A stretch of DNA of 64,000 nt, taken from DATMBF01 sp035559595. Lineage in GTDB: Bacteria > Bacteroidota > Ignavibacteria > UBA10030. The stretch lies in assembly GCA_035559595.1 (NCBI GenBank), contig DATMBF010000005.1:124001-188000 (forward strand), in the 5' to 3' direction. Within the stretch, counting starts at the first letter, position 1. Each line of letters begins with the position of its first letter. Below are positions 1-8,597 of this stretch, in pieces. Under the pieces are notes generated by a model. The model worked only from the letters and a program-made list of their open reading frames with translations. It was not told where the DNA came from and did not search any database. A program made the translations under genes and the position numbers.

Positions 1-147
1 GAGCCATCTCAGCCGGATTAGAAAACAAGGCTGACGGACGGGGGAGCCACATACTTGAACTTCCGCCAAGTGCATAATCGTTACCCCCTGTTGTTTGTGC
101 AGCGAGAGGAGAAATAATGAAAACAAGAAGAAGGTGGGGGAGGTATT

Positions 148-1773
148 TCATTCTACTGGTGCGTAATCAATGCGGTGGACGGGGACTCGCTCCTGTTTTC
201 CTTTGATAGCGACCTTCCCTTCCGATCGTGTCTTGTAATTGCCGTTGAGTCTCGCAACGACGGTATCGCCAACGAGAATCTGGTCAGCCTCTGCGATGGC
301 GCACAATCGAGCAGCGAGATTGACCGTATCACCGATGGCGGTGTAGTCCATTCTGTCTTGTGACCCGATGCTTCCCATCACGGCTACTCCTGTCGCAATA
401 CCGATGCCAACCTTGAGTGTTATGTCGCCGCTGGCCCCCCGTTCCTTGTTGAGTTTTGCCACCGCACATTGGATGTCCACTGCCGCCTTAACGGCCTGCT
501 GCACCATCTTCTCGCCTGTGAAGATGCTCATAATCCCGTCGCCCAAGAATTTATCAACTACTCCGCCGTTCTGATGAATGATGGTTGTTTGCAGGTCGAG
601 GTAGTGGTTCAACACGACGACAACCTCTTCAGGCCACTTACTTTCGGAAACAGAAGTGAAGTTTCGGATGTCTGTGAACATGGCGGTAATGACTCGCCGG
701 CTTCCGCCCAATGTCACCTCTTTTCCCTGGGCGATCATTTGAGCTGTCGCTCTGGAAACAAACTTCTGCATCTCCGTCTTTTCCCGAATCTGCAAGACCA
801 TCATGTTGAATTCATGGGCGAGGCTGCCTAACTCGTCTTTGACACGAGTGGCTACCGAGACTTTGAGGTCTCCCATCCCCACACGTCTTGCAGCATCGGC
901 AAGAACGATAATGATATGGACGGCCTTCTTCGAGAAGATCGCCACGAGAGCAATTACAATTATAGAGACAATCGAGGCCGTGAGAATGATAGTGTTTTTG
1001 AGCTCTTCGATTGGAGCAAGCAGGATGGCTTTCGAAAAGCCAACGGAAGCGGCCCCAATAAGGATCTGCTTGGTTTCATTTCCCTCTCTCTTTGACACAG
1101 TAACCGCCTTGATAAATCTGAACGACTCGGGAGACTCGATCGCCCGTGCAGAATCAGTCCTTGCAAGGAGGTCCCACTCCGCCAACGAAATCAGCTTGTT
1201 CATGCTGTCAGGTACCACATGTGCAACAATCGTTCCCGTCCGATCGACGACGAACAAATGATCGAGCCCCGGAATGTTCTGCTTGGTGATATTCTTCACG
1301 TAGTCCTGCAAGACGATGTAAGAGCCCAGGAGAAGATTATCCTCGGCGACAGCGGCAAGACTCTGCACGATGTTCGTGCCCAACACTTGTGTTTGTACGC
1401 GAAGCTCCCGCTCCTGGATCTGCAGCGCAATGGTGCTAATGATGATCGTAACCACAATTACTGAACCGCCGACGATGAGGCTCAGCTTAATCCGAATCTT
1501 TAATCGGAGGAAGGTCTCAACAGCATAACCCCACGCGGCCTGGAGGTTCTCTTTGATCGTGCGAGCAATGCGCCGAATAGCAGGTCTGGCTTTCGTTGTC
1601 TGTTGTTGAACGGAGTCCTGAAGAAGGAGCGTGAGTCGCGTGATTTCTTTCCCGAAACGTTTGGCGAGTGGTATGGTGTGATGAAACGCCTCTTCAACGT
1701 ACTGTCGCGCGGCCGCGATCAGTTTCGACGCTGATGCGAGGATCCGTTTCGGGTCAAAGGAAGGAGTGGACAT
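148..1773 (-). CDS. HAMP-domain class III adenylate/guanylate cyclase, membrane sensor
   Basis: This 541-residue protein is a membrane-bound class III nucleotide cyclase. A basic cytoplasmic N-terminus of about 95 residues precedes a first membrane helix (about 97-118). An extracytoplasmic sensor of about 140 residues follows, then a second helix (about 261-281), a HAMP linker (about 283-336) and the cyclase domain (about 360-530). The metal-binding Asp in FTDIRNFT (D368), the Lys-Asp pair in VDKFLGDG (K408, D412) and the DYTAIGDTVNLAARL segment are all present, so it should be active. The substrate-choosing residues look adenylate-like, but ATP rather than GTP is inference. The long soluble extension before the first helix is unusual. 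It has its own candidate promoter and lies 86 nt downstream of the DinB gene. Confidence 0.9.
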   Translation of the reverse strand: MSTPSFDPKRILASASKLIAAARQYVEEAFHHTIPLAKRFGKEITRLTLLLQDSVQQQTTKARPAIRRIARTIKENLQAAWGYAVETFLRLKIRIKLSLIVGGSVIVVTIIISTIALQIQERELRVQTQVLGTNIVQSLAAVAEDNLLLGSYIVLQDYVKNITKQNIPGLDHLFVVDRTGTIVAHVVPDSMNKLISLAEWDLLARTDSARAIESPESFRFIKAVTVSKREGNETKQILIGAASVGFSKAILLAPIEELKNTIILTASIVSIIVIALVAIFSKKAVHIIIVLADAARRVGMGDLKVSVATRVKDELGSLAHEFNMMVLQIREKTEMQKFVSRATAQMIAQGKEVTLGGSRRVITAMFTDIRNFTSVSESKWPEEVVVVLNHYLDLQTTIIHQNGGVVDKFLGDGIMSIFTGEKMVQQAVKAAVDIQCAVAKLNKERGASGDITLKVGIGIATGVAVMGSIGSQDRMDYTAIGDTVNLAARLCAIAEADQILVGDTVVARLNGNYKTRSEGKVAIKGKQERVPVHRIDYAPVE

Positions 1774-1816
1774 CGGTCTCCCTGCAATCCATCAAAGAAG
1801 CTTTTGAAGGCCACAC

Positions 1817-1845
1817 ACTCTACGAGATAAAAGTGAAAAAAGCAA
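1817..1845 (-). promoter_or_regulatory. candidate sigma-70 promoter of the HAMP cyclase
   Basis: On the minus strand TTGCTT (1840-1845) and TAGAGT (1817-1822) are separated by exactly 17 nt, about 45 nt upstream of the cyclase start codon. The spacing matches the other candidate promoters in this window. Prediction by eye only. Confidence 0.4.
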
Positions 1846-1859
1846 TGCAAGCCGAAAGC

Positions 1860-2384
1860 CTAGATTCCCTGCATGCGCTTCAAGAGTTGGATTTGTCCTG
1901 CATGGTAAATGTCGTGTGCGGCAATCCCATAGATCAGTCTTGCAACCGTATGTTTGCTGCCGGGTGACTTTCGGTAAAGATCGCGCGGCTTTAACGCTGT
2001 GATTGCACGTCGAAGGCTGCGATGCATGTTGTCCACTAAGTGCAGATGTTCAGCCCACAGCCGTTCGGCGGATTTATCGATGGTCCGCGGACTGTAGCTG
2101 ACAGGGAACCAGTTGCTTCCTTTCACTGGAAACGAGCCACGGTTCTCGTTCGTCAGTCTTCTTCTCACCGCATACTTCCAATAGGCTGTGTGAATCGCTA
2201 TCTCCCAGATGCTGTGACGTTTTGGCGATGGTCTCCAGCTCGCTTGCCGAGCGGTTAATCCTCTGAGGGAGCCCTTCAGGTTTGGTCCGTGCCAGGCCTG
2301 TTTCTCATACGCCTCCTCAATCAATCGCAGAAGCAGGTGAAGCTCGTTCCGATTCTTCATCACAGAATCGCTCATCCTTTCCAT
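1860..2384 (-). CDS. DinB-family protein, possible bacillithiol S-transferase
   Basis: A 174-residue DinB/YfiT-like four-helix-bundle protein. One conserved His lies in the IAIHTAYWK segment and two more in the C-terminal HDIYHAGQ segment, the usual three-His metal site. Some members (BstA/YfiT) are known to conjugate bacillithiol to electrophiles. Its start overlaps the end of bshB1, a bacillithiol biosynthesis gene, so a thiol-transferase role is attractive but inferred. The first ATG (2384) overlaps bshB1 by 13 nt; a second in-frame ATG (2375) makes a classical ATGA overlap, so the true start is uncertain by three codons. The two genes are probably co-transcribed. Confidence 0.8.
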   Translation of the reverse strand: MERMSDSVMKNRNELHLLLRLIEEAYEKQAWHGPNLKGSLRGLTARQASWRPSPKRHSIWEIAIHTAYWKYAVRRRLTNENRGSFPVKGSNWFPVSYSPRTIDKSAERLWAEHLHLVDNMHRSLRRAITALKPRDLYRKSPGSKHTVARLIYGIAAHDIYHAGQIQLLKRMQGI

Positions 2385-3100
2385 TGGACGAGGTGGAAGA
2401 GATCACTCACGCCAAGTGGGAAGAGTGAGTAGAACGGTTCGCCATACTGAACTCCAATCCTCCGTCCGTAGTACCGTGCCCGGTTCTCTACTGAGTCAAG
2501 AAAATCGGGACGGCTCAAAACGGTTTCGGGATCTTTGCTCTCTGGATCGTGAAATTGAGAGCGATGTGCCCGTATGGCATTCATCTTTACATCCATCACA
2601 TCGCTAATGTCCACAATGAATGTTGGAGTCACTTGATGCCATTGCATATATTCATAGTACCGGTCGGGACGGTAGGCGTGTTGAGTCTGACCGTTGAGTG
2701 TTGTTCGAATCTTTTGAAGTCCGGCGTAGAACCACGACTCTTTGCACAGGAGATGTGCTCGTCCGTGGTCTGGATGCCGGTCGACTGAATAAGGGATCAG
2801 CATCACCTTCGGCTGAAGCTCCCGGATGAGCTGGATCAATTTCAAACGATTGTCTTGATTGACCTCAATGTTGCCATCAGGGATCTTCAAATTCCTTCGA
2901 GTGACGGCTCCGAGAATCTTTGCCGCTTCCTCTGCCTCTTTCTGTCGCATCTCCTTTGTCCCACGTGTTCCAAGTTCTCCCTCAGTGATATCGATGAGTG
3001 CAATCGAACGACCGAGCTTCTTGAGTTTTGCGAGAGTTCCGCCACAGGAGAGTTCGATATCATCCGGATGTGCACCAAGTGCGAGAATATCAACGGACAT
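2372..3100 (-). CDS. bshB1: bacillithiol biosynthesis deacetylase BshB1
   Basis: A 242-residue PIG-L/LmbE-type Zn deacetylase, expected to remove the acetyl group from GlcNAc-malate, the second step of bacillithiol synthesis. The N-terminal GAHPDDIELSCGGT motif carries the catalytic Asp and the Zn ligands, and the later HPDHGRAH segment supplies another metal His. The length fits BshB1. A longer frame reaches 3169, but homology starts at MSVDILALGAHPDD, so I placed the start at 3100; this also leaves a short leader after the candidate promoter at 3129-3157. The committed-step glycosyltransferase bshA lies about 16 kb away; bshC is not in the window. Confidence 0.92.
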   Translation of the reverse strand: MSVDILALGAHPDDIELSCGGTLAKLKKLGRSIALIDITEGELGTRGTKEMRQKEAEEAAKILGAVTRRNLKIPDGNIEVNQDNRLKLIQLIRELQPKVMLIPYSVDRHPDHGRAHLLCKESWFYAGLQKIRTTLNGQTQHAYRPDRYYEYMQWHQVTPTFIVDISDVMDVKMNAIRAHRSQFHDPESKDPETVLSRPDFLDSVENRARYYGRRIGVQYGEPFYSLFPLGVSDLFHLVQWKG

Positions 3101-3128
3101 AGTTGGGACTCCAGGTTGATCGGCTGGC

Positions 3129-3157
3129 AATATAGCGAGCACAAACCTGAAAGACAA
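3129..3157 (-). promoter_or_regulatory. candidate sigma-70 promoter of bshB1-dinB
   Basis: On the minus strand TTGTCT (3152-3157) and TATATT (3129-3134) are 17 nt apart. The predicted start site is near 3122, giving a leader of about 22 nt to the bshB1 ATG. Confidence 0.55.
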
Positions 3158-3293
3158 GAAACTGATCATGGTAATCCCGCAAATCTTGAATGACGTGATG
3201 GACCGCGTTTCGATGTTGTTTGGAGATCGACTCCCTAAGGGCTAAATATCGTGAAGTTCTGTGTCGGAAGTAACGGAACAGAAGGAATTCTGC

Positions 3294-3322
3294 TTGAATA
3301 TCGTCCACCAACTGGCTACCTT
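3294..3322 (+). promoter_or_regulatory. candidate sigma-70 promoter of the xseA operon
   Basis: TTGAAT (3294-3299) and TACCTT (3317-3322) are 17 nt apart, about 42 nt upstream of the xseA start. It diverges from the bshB1 promoter within the same 263-nt intergenic region. Confidence 0.4.
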
Positions 3323-3363
3323 GAGGAACACGTCAACGCAAATAGTCAAAGAAAGTTTCGACG

Positions 3364-4560
3364 ATGGACCAACGAGGGAGGAAGATTCTCAGCGTCAGTG
3401 AGTTGACCCAGCTCATCAAGTATTCACTGGAGAATGCTTTTCCGCATGTGTGGTTGCAAGGGGAGATCTCCAACGCCAAGCTTCACACATCGGGCCATTT
3501 CTATTTTACCCTGAAAGACGAGAAGTCTCAAATATCTGCCGTCATGTGGCGATCCAACCTCACCACCCTTCCTTTTGTGCCGGAGGATGGAATGAAAGTG
3601 TTGGCACTTGGGTCGATCACGGTGTATCCTCCCCGTGGAAACTATCAGATAGATGTCGTTGAGCTTCAGCCCGTTGGCATCGGTGAACTTCAACTCGCTT
3701 TTGATCGCCTCAAAAGGAAACTCGCTGCTGAAGGATTGTTCGACGCGGCCCACAAGAAGCCTCTGCCGGAGTTCCCGGAGCGGATTGGCATCATTACATC
3801 GCTCACCGGCGCGGCATTGCAAGATATTCGTACCGTTCTTCAAAAGCGATTTCCGGCTGTTGAGGTCGTTGTGTCCCCGGTTCGAGTGCAAGGTTTCGGC
3901 GCGGCTGAGGAGATCGCCCAAGCCATTGAGGAGATGAATCGATTTGGAGAGGTCGATGTGCTGATTGTTGGACGCGGCGGCGGGTCGCTCGAAGATCTCT
4001 GGGCATTCAACGAAGAACGCGTCGCGCGGGCAATCTATGCCTCGAGGATTCCCGTGGTGAGCGCAGTAGGGCATGAAATTGATTTCAGCATCTCCGACTT
4101 TGTGGCGGATTTGAGGGCCCCAACCCCCTCGGCAGCAGCAGCGATGGTCGTGCGAGACCGCAGAGAACTCCTTGAAGTTCTCTCGAACATTTCCTATACT
4201 ATGCGGCAAGCCATTGCAGATCGGATTCAACACCTGCGCGATCGGATTCGCCACGCCGTGGGGAGCTATTCCTTCAATCGACCCAGAGACCTTGCAAGAG
4301 AATACGCTCAGCGACTCGATGAGCTGGGGCGCGGCTTAGTGAGCGCAATGAATCACCGCTATGCAATGAAGAAACACGAGAGCGCCGCACTCCATCATAG
4401 ACTTGAAGGATTGAGCCCGCTCCGCGTACTGCATCGGGGTTATGCCATCGTGAGGAAGAACGGAGCAGTCGTGGCACGGGCAAGCGATCTCAAACAAGGG
4501 GATCAAACCAAATTGCAGTTTTACGATGGAACCGTAGGGGCACGCATAGACGAAGAATGA
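3364..4560 (+). CDS. xseA: exodeoxyribonuclease VII large subunit
   Basis: A 398-residue XseA. The N-terminal OB-fold (about 10-105, with the LQGEISN and SGHFYFTLKD segments) binds single-stranded DNA. The catalytic core (about 125-320) includes the IGIITS, GRGGGSLEDLW, VGHEIDF and DLRAPTPSAAA motifs. With XseB it degrades single-stranded DNA to oligonucleotides. At about 400 residues it is slightly shorter than the E. coli enzyme, with a reduced coiled-coil region. It heads a tightly spaced operon, overlaps xseB by the ATGA arrangement and leads into dxs, a common bacterial gene order. Confidence 0.97.
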   Translation: MDQRGRKILSVSELTQLIKYSLENAFPHVWLQGEISNAKLHTSGHFYFTLKDEKSQISAVMWRSNLTTLPFVPEDGMKVLALGSITVYPPRGNYQIDVVELQPVGIGELQLAFDRLKRKLAAEGLFDAAHKKPLPEFPERIGIITSLTGAALQDIRTVLQKRFPAVEVVVSPVRVQGFGAAEEIAQAIEEMNRFGEVDVLIVGRGGGSLEDLWAFNEERVARAIYASRIPVVSAVGHEIDFSISDFVADLRAPTPSAAAAMVVRDRRELLEVLSNISYTMRQAIADRIQHLRDRIRHAVGSYSFNRPRDLAREYAQRLDELGRGLVSAMNHRYAMKKHESAALHHRLEGLSPLRVLHRGYAIVRKNGAVVARASDLKQGDQTKLQFYDGTVGARIDEE

Positions 4561-4796
4561 GTGCAAAGAAGAATCCGAAGCAAACCTTCGAAGAGTCCTT
4601 GAAGCGGCTCGAGAAGATTGTCGAAATTCTTGAACAGGGTGAGATTTCGCTCGATGAGGCGATTGAGCTTTATGAGGAGGGAATCGAGCTTTCGAAGTTC
4701 TGCGGCGAAAAACTGAAAACGGTCGAGTTAAAACTGAAGAAACTTTCCAAGAACCTCAACGGCGAGTTTGAGATTACCGACTTAGAAACGGAATAA
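4557..4796 (+). CDS. xseB: exodeoxyribonuclease VII small subunit
   Basis: A 79-residue XseB with the family signature FEESLKRLEKIVEILEQGE followed by LDEAIELYEEGI. These are the two helices of a hairpin that packs along the XseA coiled coil. Several small subunits assemble on each large subunit. Its ATG overlaps the xseA stop, and the dxs start lies 4 nt after its own stop, so translational coupling is likely. Confidence 0.96.
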   Translation: MSAKKNPKQTFEESLKRLEKIVEILEQGEISLDEAIELYEEGIELSKFCGEKLKTVELKLKKLSKNLNGEFEITDLETE

Positions 4797-4800
4797 CAAC

Positions 4801-6738
4801 ATGAGCGAACTTGAATTCAAGTTCTTTGATAAGATTAACGATCCTGCAGATTTGCGAAAGCTTGATGTGAAGGATCTCAGGACCGTCTGCACAGAACTCC
4901 GCGAGTTTCTTGTCGATTCCGTTTCGAAAACCGGCGGACATCTTGGCGCCGGGCTCGGTTCTGTTGAGCTTGCTGTTGCGCTTCATTATGCGTTTAACAC
5001 ACCACACGATAAGCTCGTCTGGGACACCGGCCATCAGGCCTATCCGCACAAACTCCTTACCGGAAGAAAAGATCGATTCCACACATTGCGGCAACTTCAC
5101 GGGATCAGTGGATTCCTGAGAAGAGTGGAGAGCGAGTACGACGTGTTTGGCGCGGGTCATGCCAGCACGGCAATCTCTGCAGCCCTGGGCATGGCGGCAG
5201 CAAGAGACTTCCTCAAGGAGAACTACAAGGTCGTTGCAATCGTCGGTGATGGCTCGCTCACCGGCGGCATGGCGTATGAGGGATTGAACAACGCGGGCCT
5301 TCTGAAGAAAGATCTGATTGTTGTCTTGAATGACAATCAGATGATCTCCCTTTCTTCCCTTCAACCGACACTCTGGTCGCTGCACAGCTATTTTGCGGAG
5401 GTCCTCACACATCCAACGTACAATAAGTTCAAGGCAAATGTCTGGGATTTGACGGGAAAGCTCGATTCGTTCGGGGATAGGCTCCGTATAGCAGCCCAGA
5501 AAGTTGAAAAGGGTGTAAAGTCGATTATCACACCCGGGATGCTCTTCGAGGCTCTCGGTTTTCGATACTTTGGTCCGTTTAACGGACATAACGTGGTGAA
5601 ACTTGTGGAGATCTTTCAGCACGTGAAAGATCTGCATGGGCCCATTCTTGTTCATGCGATTACGGAAAAAGGGAAGGGGTACGCTCCCGCGGAGAAGGAG
5701 GCGACACGACTCCATGGTGTAACTCCGTTCGACAAAATCACGGGAGTAGCCCCGAAGAGCAGCGGCCCACCGTCATACACCGATATTTTCGGGAAGGCGC
5801 TGGTCGAGGTTTGCAAGAACAATCCGCGCGTTATCGGTATAACAGCCGCCATGCCGGATGGAACGGGTTTGAAGGCACTGCAAAAAGAACTTCCCGAAAG
5901 ATTTTTTGATGTTGGCATTGCCGAGCAACATGCCGTGACGTTTGCAGCCGGTATGGCAACACAGGGATACATTCCTGTGGCTGCAATCTATTCAACATTT
6001 TTGCAGCGAGCGTACGACCAGATTATCCATGATGTTGCGCTACAGAATCTCCATGTGGTCTTTGTGATGGATCGTGGTGGGCTTGTCGGAGCAGACGGCC
6101 CAACGCACCATGGCGTGTTCGACCTGAGCTATCTGCGGTGCATTCCCGGAATGGTTGTCATGGCCCCCAAGGATGAGCAGGAGTTGAGGGACATGCTCTA
6201 CACGGCCATCGAGTACAGGAAGGGGCCTATTGCACTACGCTACCCGCGCGCCAATGCACAGGGTATTGCTGTGAGGGACGGTTTCCAAAAGATTGAGATC
6301 GGTAAAGCGGAACGAGTGCGGCAGGGGAAGGATGTTGCGATTCTCGCCATTGGAAACATGGTTCCAAACTCATTGAAAGCTGCAGAAATTCTTGCGAAAG
6401 AAGGGATCGAGGCTGAAGTCGTAAACATGCGTTTCGTGAAACCGCTTGATGAAGAGATGATCGAGTCGATTGTGGGGCGTTTCGAGAATGTCGTTACGGT
6501 GGAAGACAACGTCATTCAGGGTGGCTTCGGATCGGCAGTTCTTGAAGCCGTCCACAAACTGGGTGCAGCCAACACGCTGGTGAAACTCCATGGAATTCCT
6601 GATTCCTTCATTGACCATGGCACGCCGGCCGAGCTTCACCAAATGCTCAAGATGGACGCACAGGGGATTGCTGAAGTCGTGAAGGATTTCTTGATCTCTC
6701 GGACCGGCAAGACCGCCATGGCACTCATCGAAACGTAA
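4801..6738 (+). CDS. dxs: 1-deoxy-D-xylulose-5-phosphate synthase
   Basis: A 645-residue DXS, the thiamine-diphosphate enzyme that condenses pyruvate with glyceraldehyde-3-phosphate as the first step of the MEP isoprenoid pathway. Visible features are the SKTGGHLGAGLGSVELAVA start of the ThDP fold, the GDGSLTGGMAYEGLNNAG cofactor motif, the transketolase pyrimidine-binding domain (about 325-490, with the catalytic Glu in DVGIAEQHA) and the C-terminal transketolase domain. Length is normal. The product also feeds pyridoxal and thiamine synthesis. It lies in the same operon as xseAB and, further down, riboflavin genes. Confidence 0.97.
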   Translation: MSELEFKFFDKINDPADLRKLDVKDLRTVCTELREFLVDSVSKTGGHLGAGLGSVELAVALHYAFNTPHDKLVWDTGHQAYPHKLLTGRKDRFHTLRQLHGISGFLRRVESEYDVFGAGHASTAISAALGMAAARDFLKENYKVVAIVGDGSLTGGMAYEGLNNAGLLKKDLIVVLNDNQMISLSSLQPTLWSLHSYFAEVLTHPTYNKFKANVWDLTGKLDSFGDRLRIAAQKVEKGVKSIITPGMLFEALGFRYFGPFNGHNVVKLVEIFQHVKDLHGPILVHAITEKGKGYAPAEKEATRLHGVTPFDKITGVAPKSSGPPSYTDIFGKALVEVCKNNPRVIGITAAMPDGTGLKALQKELPERFFDVGIAEQHAVTFAAGMATQGYIPVAAIYSTFLQRAYDQIIHDVALQNLHVVFVMDRGGLVGADGPTHHGVFDLSYLRCIPGMVVMAPKDEQELRDMLYTAIEYRKGPIALRYPRANAQGIAVRDGFQKIEIGKAERVRQGKDVAILAIGNMVPNSLKAAEILAKEGIEAEVVNMRFVKPLDEEMIESIVGRFENVVTVEDNVIQGGFGSAVLEAVHKLGAANTLVKLHGIPDSFIDHGTPAELHQMLKMDAQGIAEVVKDFLISRTGKTAMALIET

Positions 6739-6753
6739 AGATCATCCTCGCGA

Positions 6754-7761
6754 ATGGAAAAAGTCCGCATTGGCGTCATAGGCCTCGGCAATATCGCACA
6801 AACCATCCACATTCCTATCCTTGCCAAACTTCCCGACGCAGAAGTAGTAGCTGTCTGTGATCTTGATATCGGCAAAGCGCGCACCGTAGCGCAAAAGTTC
6901 GGTATTCCCCGAAGCTATTCAAACTACGAAAAGATGCTCGAGGCCGAGGATGATATTGTCGGAATCGACGTCTGTGCTTCGACATTTGCTCATAAAGAGA
7001 TTGCTGTTGCCGCCCTCCAGGCAAAGAAGCACGTTCTCGTCGAAAAGCCGCTTGCGAGAACACAGAAAGAGGCAATAGAAATCGTTTCGGTCGCTAAAAA
7101 GCATCAGCGACAGGTGATGGTGGGGATGAATAGCCGCTTCAGACCCGATGCGATGATTCTCCGAAGTTTCATTGAGGGGAAAGAATTGGGAAAGATTTAC
7201 TACGCAAAGGCAGGATGGTTCAAACGATTGAGTGTCGAGACCCCATGGTTTACCCGAAAGGCGCAGTCGGGGGGAGGCGTTGTGCTCGACCTCGGCATCG
7301 TGATGTTCGACCTGGCCTTTTGGATGATGGGATATCCTGCTGTGAAAGAGGTTATCGCTTCGACGTATTCCCACAATACGAAGGAAGTGGAAGATTCAGC
7401 CATCGTCTTTATCAGAATGAAGAACGGTTCGACAATGACTCTGGAGGCAAGCTGGTCGTTTGAGTCGACGCACGATTTCTTTTACTGCGATGTGTTCGGA
7501 ACGGATGGAAGCGGCTCGTTGAACCCGTTCCGCATCCTCAAGAAGATGCACGGCAATCTCGTCAACGTTACACCCGTTTCTCACGAAACACCCCAGTCGC
7601 TCTACCGAAAATCGTACGAGAATGAATTGAAGCACTGGATTGGCTCGCTGCGCGGATTGCATACGTTCGTCTCGACGGGCGAGGATGCTGTTCATCGCAT
7701 GAAAGTCGTCGATGCCATCTACAAATCCGCAAAAAGCGGAAAGAGTGCAAGCTTAGCATAG
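6754..7761 (+). CDS. Gfo/Idh/MocA-family NAD(P)-dependent oxidoreductase
   Basis: A 335-residue two-domain dehydrogenase. The N-terminal Rossmann fold begins with IGVIGLGNIAQ (GxGxxA) and contains the family EKPLART motif near residue 98, whose Lys is usually catalytic. The C-terminal alpha/beta domain (about 130-330) carries GGGVVLDLGI, close to the substrate site. Family members oxidise or reduce sugars, inositols or biliverdin-like substrates; nothing here tells which. It sits 15 nt after dxs and 32 nt before the next gene, so it is probably part of the operon without an obvious link to isoprenoid or riboflavin synthesis. Confidence 0.9.
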   Translation: MEKVRIGVIGLGNIAQTIHIPILAKLPDAEVVAVCDLDIGKARTVAQKFGIPRSYSNYEKMLEAEDDIVGIDVCASTFAHKEIAVAALQAKKHVLVEKPLARTQKEAIEIVSVAKKHQRQVMVGMNSRFRPDAMILRSFIEGKELGKIYYAKAGWFKRLSVETPWFTRKAQSGGGVVLDLGIVMFDLAFWMMGYPAVKEVIASTYSHNTKEVEDSAIVFIRMKNGSTMTLEASWSFESTHDFFYCDVFGTDGSGSLNPFRILKKMHGNLVNVTPVSHETPQSLYRKSYENELKHWIGSLRGLHTFVSTGEDAVHRMKVVDAIYKSAKSGKSASLA

Positions 7762-7793
7762 CCACGGCGTTTTTCCTTCCTCATGGTGGTTTC

Positions 7794-8597
7794 ATGTCCC
7801 TCATCGCGTTGTTGACCGACTTTGGATTGAGCGATCATTATGTTGGAACGATGAAGGGTGTCATTGTTTCGGCAAATCCCGGCGCGCGAATTATCGACCT
7901 CTCGCACGATGTCCGCCCGCAACAAGTCCATGAGGCCGGCTATCTCCTCTGGGCAGCTTACACATATTTCCCCAAAGGCACGATTTTCGTTTGTGTTGTT
8001 GACCCGGGTGTCGGCTCAACGAGGAGGATCCTCGCCGTGGAGACCGAACATTATCGATTCCTAACTCCCGACAACGGATTGCTTGACTATGTCCTGGCGG
8101 AAGAGCGAATCATTGCCGCCCGCGAAGTTGTCGTTACAGCCAATGGTGTGAAGGGGCTCCCAAGGGTTCGCATCGAACGAATCTCGTCAACATTCCATGG
8201 GCGTGATATCTTCGCGCCAGTTGCCGCAGCACTCTCTCGTGGAGATCAATGGACAGGCGAAGCCCCACTCCTCTCGTTAAAGACGCCGGATTCAGTTTTT
8301 GTCGATTCACATCGAGGGAAGGTCCAACCCCGCATACTCCATATCGATAGATTCGGGAATCTCATAACCAACATTCGATCTTCGAATTTCTACGAGGCAA
8401 AAACCCTCGCACCCGCACTCCGCGTGGGGAAAAAGAGAGTTCGTCGTTGGATCTCCAATTATTCAGAGGGCTCTCTCCGGGAACCGTCGCTAATCCTCGG
8501 AAGCAGCAGTCTCATTGAGGTTGTGTTAAGGGAAGGAAGCGCCGCCCGCCACCTCAGAGCGTCGTTAGCCACAAAGCTTGCCATTGTTCGTTCATGA
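7794..8597 (+). CDS. SAM hydroxide adenosyltransferase (DUF62 family)
   Basis: A 267-residue member of the DUF62/SAM hydroxide adenosyltransferase family, which hydrolyses S-adenosylmethionine to adenosine and methionine and is related to fluorinase and chlorinase. The N-terminal LLTDFGLSDHYVGTMKGVI, the VVDPGVGS motif and the PDNGLL segment are typical, and a C-terminal beta-barrel domain follows (about 165-260, with IDRFGNLITNI). The 21-residue insert typical of fluorinases is not apparent. Its stop overlaps the ribD start (ATGA). Physiological role is unclear. Confidence 0.9.
   Translation: MSLIALLTDFGLSDHYVGTMKGVIVSANPGARIIDLSHDVRPQQVHEAGYLLWAAYTYFPKGTIFVCVVDPGVGSTRRILAVETEHYRFLTPDNGLLDYVLAEERIIAAREVVVTANGVKGLPRVRIERISSTFHGRDIFAPVAAALSRGDQWTGEAPLLSLKTPDSVFVDSHRGKVQPRILHIDRFGNLITNIRSSNFYEAKTLAPALRVGKKRVRRWISNYSEGSLREPSLILGSSSLIEVVLREGSAARHLRASLATKLAIVRS

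Noticed and set aside
117..206. Short plus-strand frame of 29 codons after AGGAG-5-ATG
   Set aside because: The ribosome binding site looks good, but the frame mainly overlaps the 3' end of the HAMP cyclase on the other strand and the peptide has no recognisable feature. Nothing else is supported in 1-147.
3424..4254. Minus-strand frame of 276 codons
   Set aside because: Antisense to xseA, whose motifs are complete on the other strand.
4774..5715. Minus-strand frame of 313 codons
   Set aside because: Antisense to dxs and xseB; no recognisable domain and no upstream signals.
8453..8593. Possible FMN riboswitch before ribD
   Set aside because: ribD starts inside the preceding gene by a 4-nt overlap and the upstream sequence is coding; no RFN-element core is visible.
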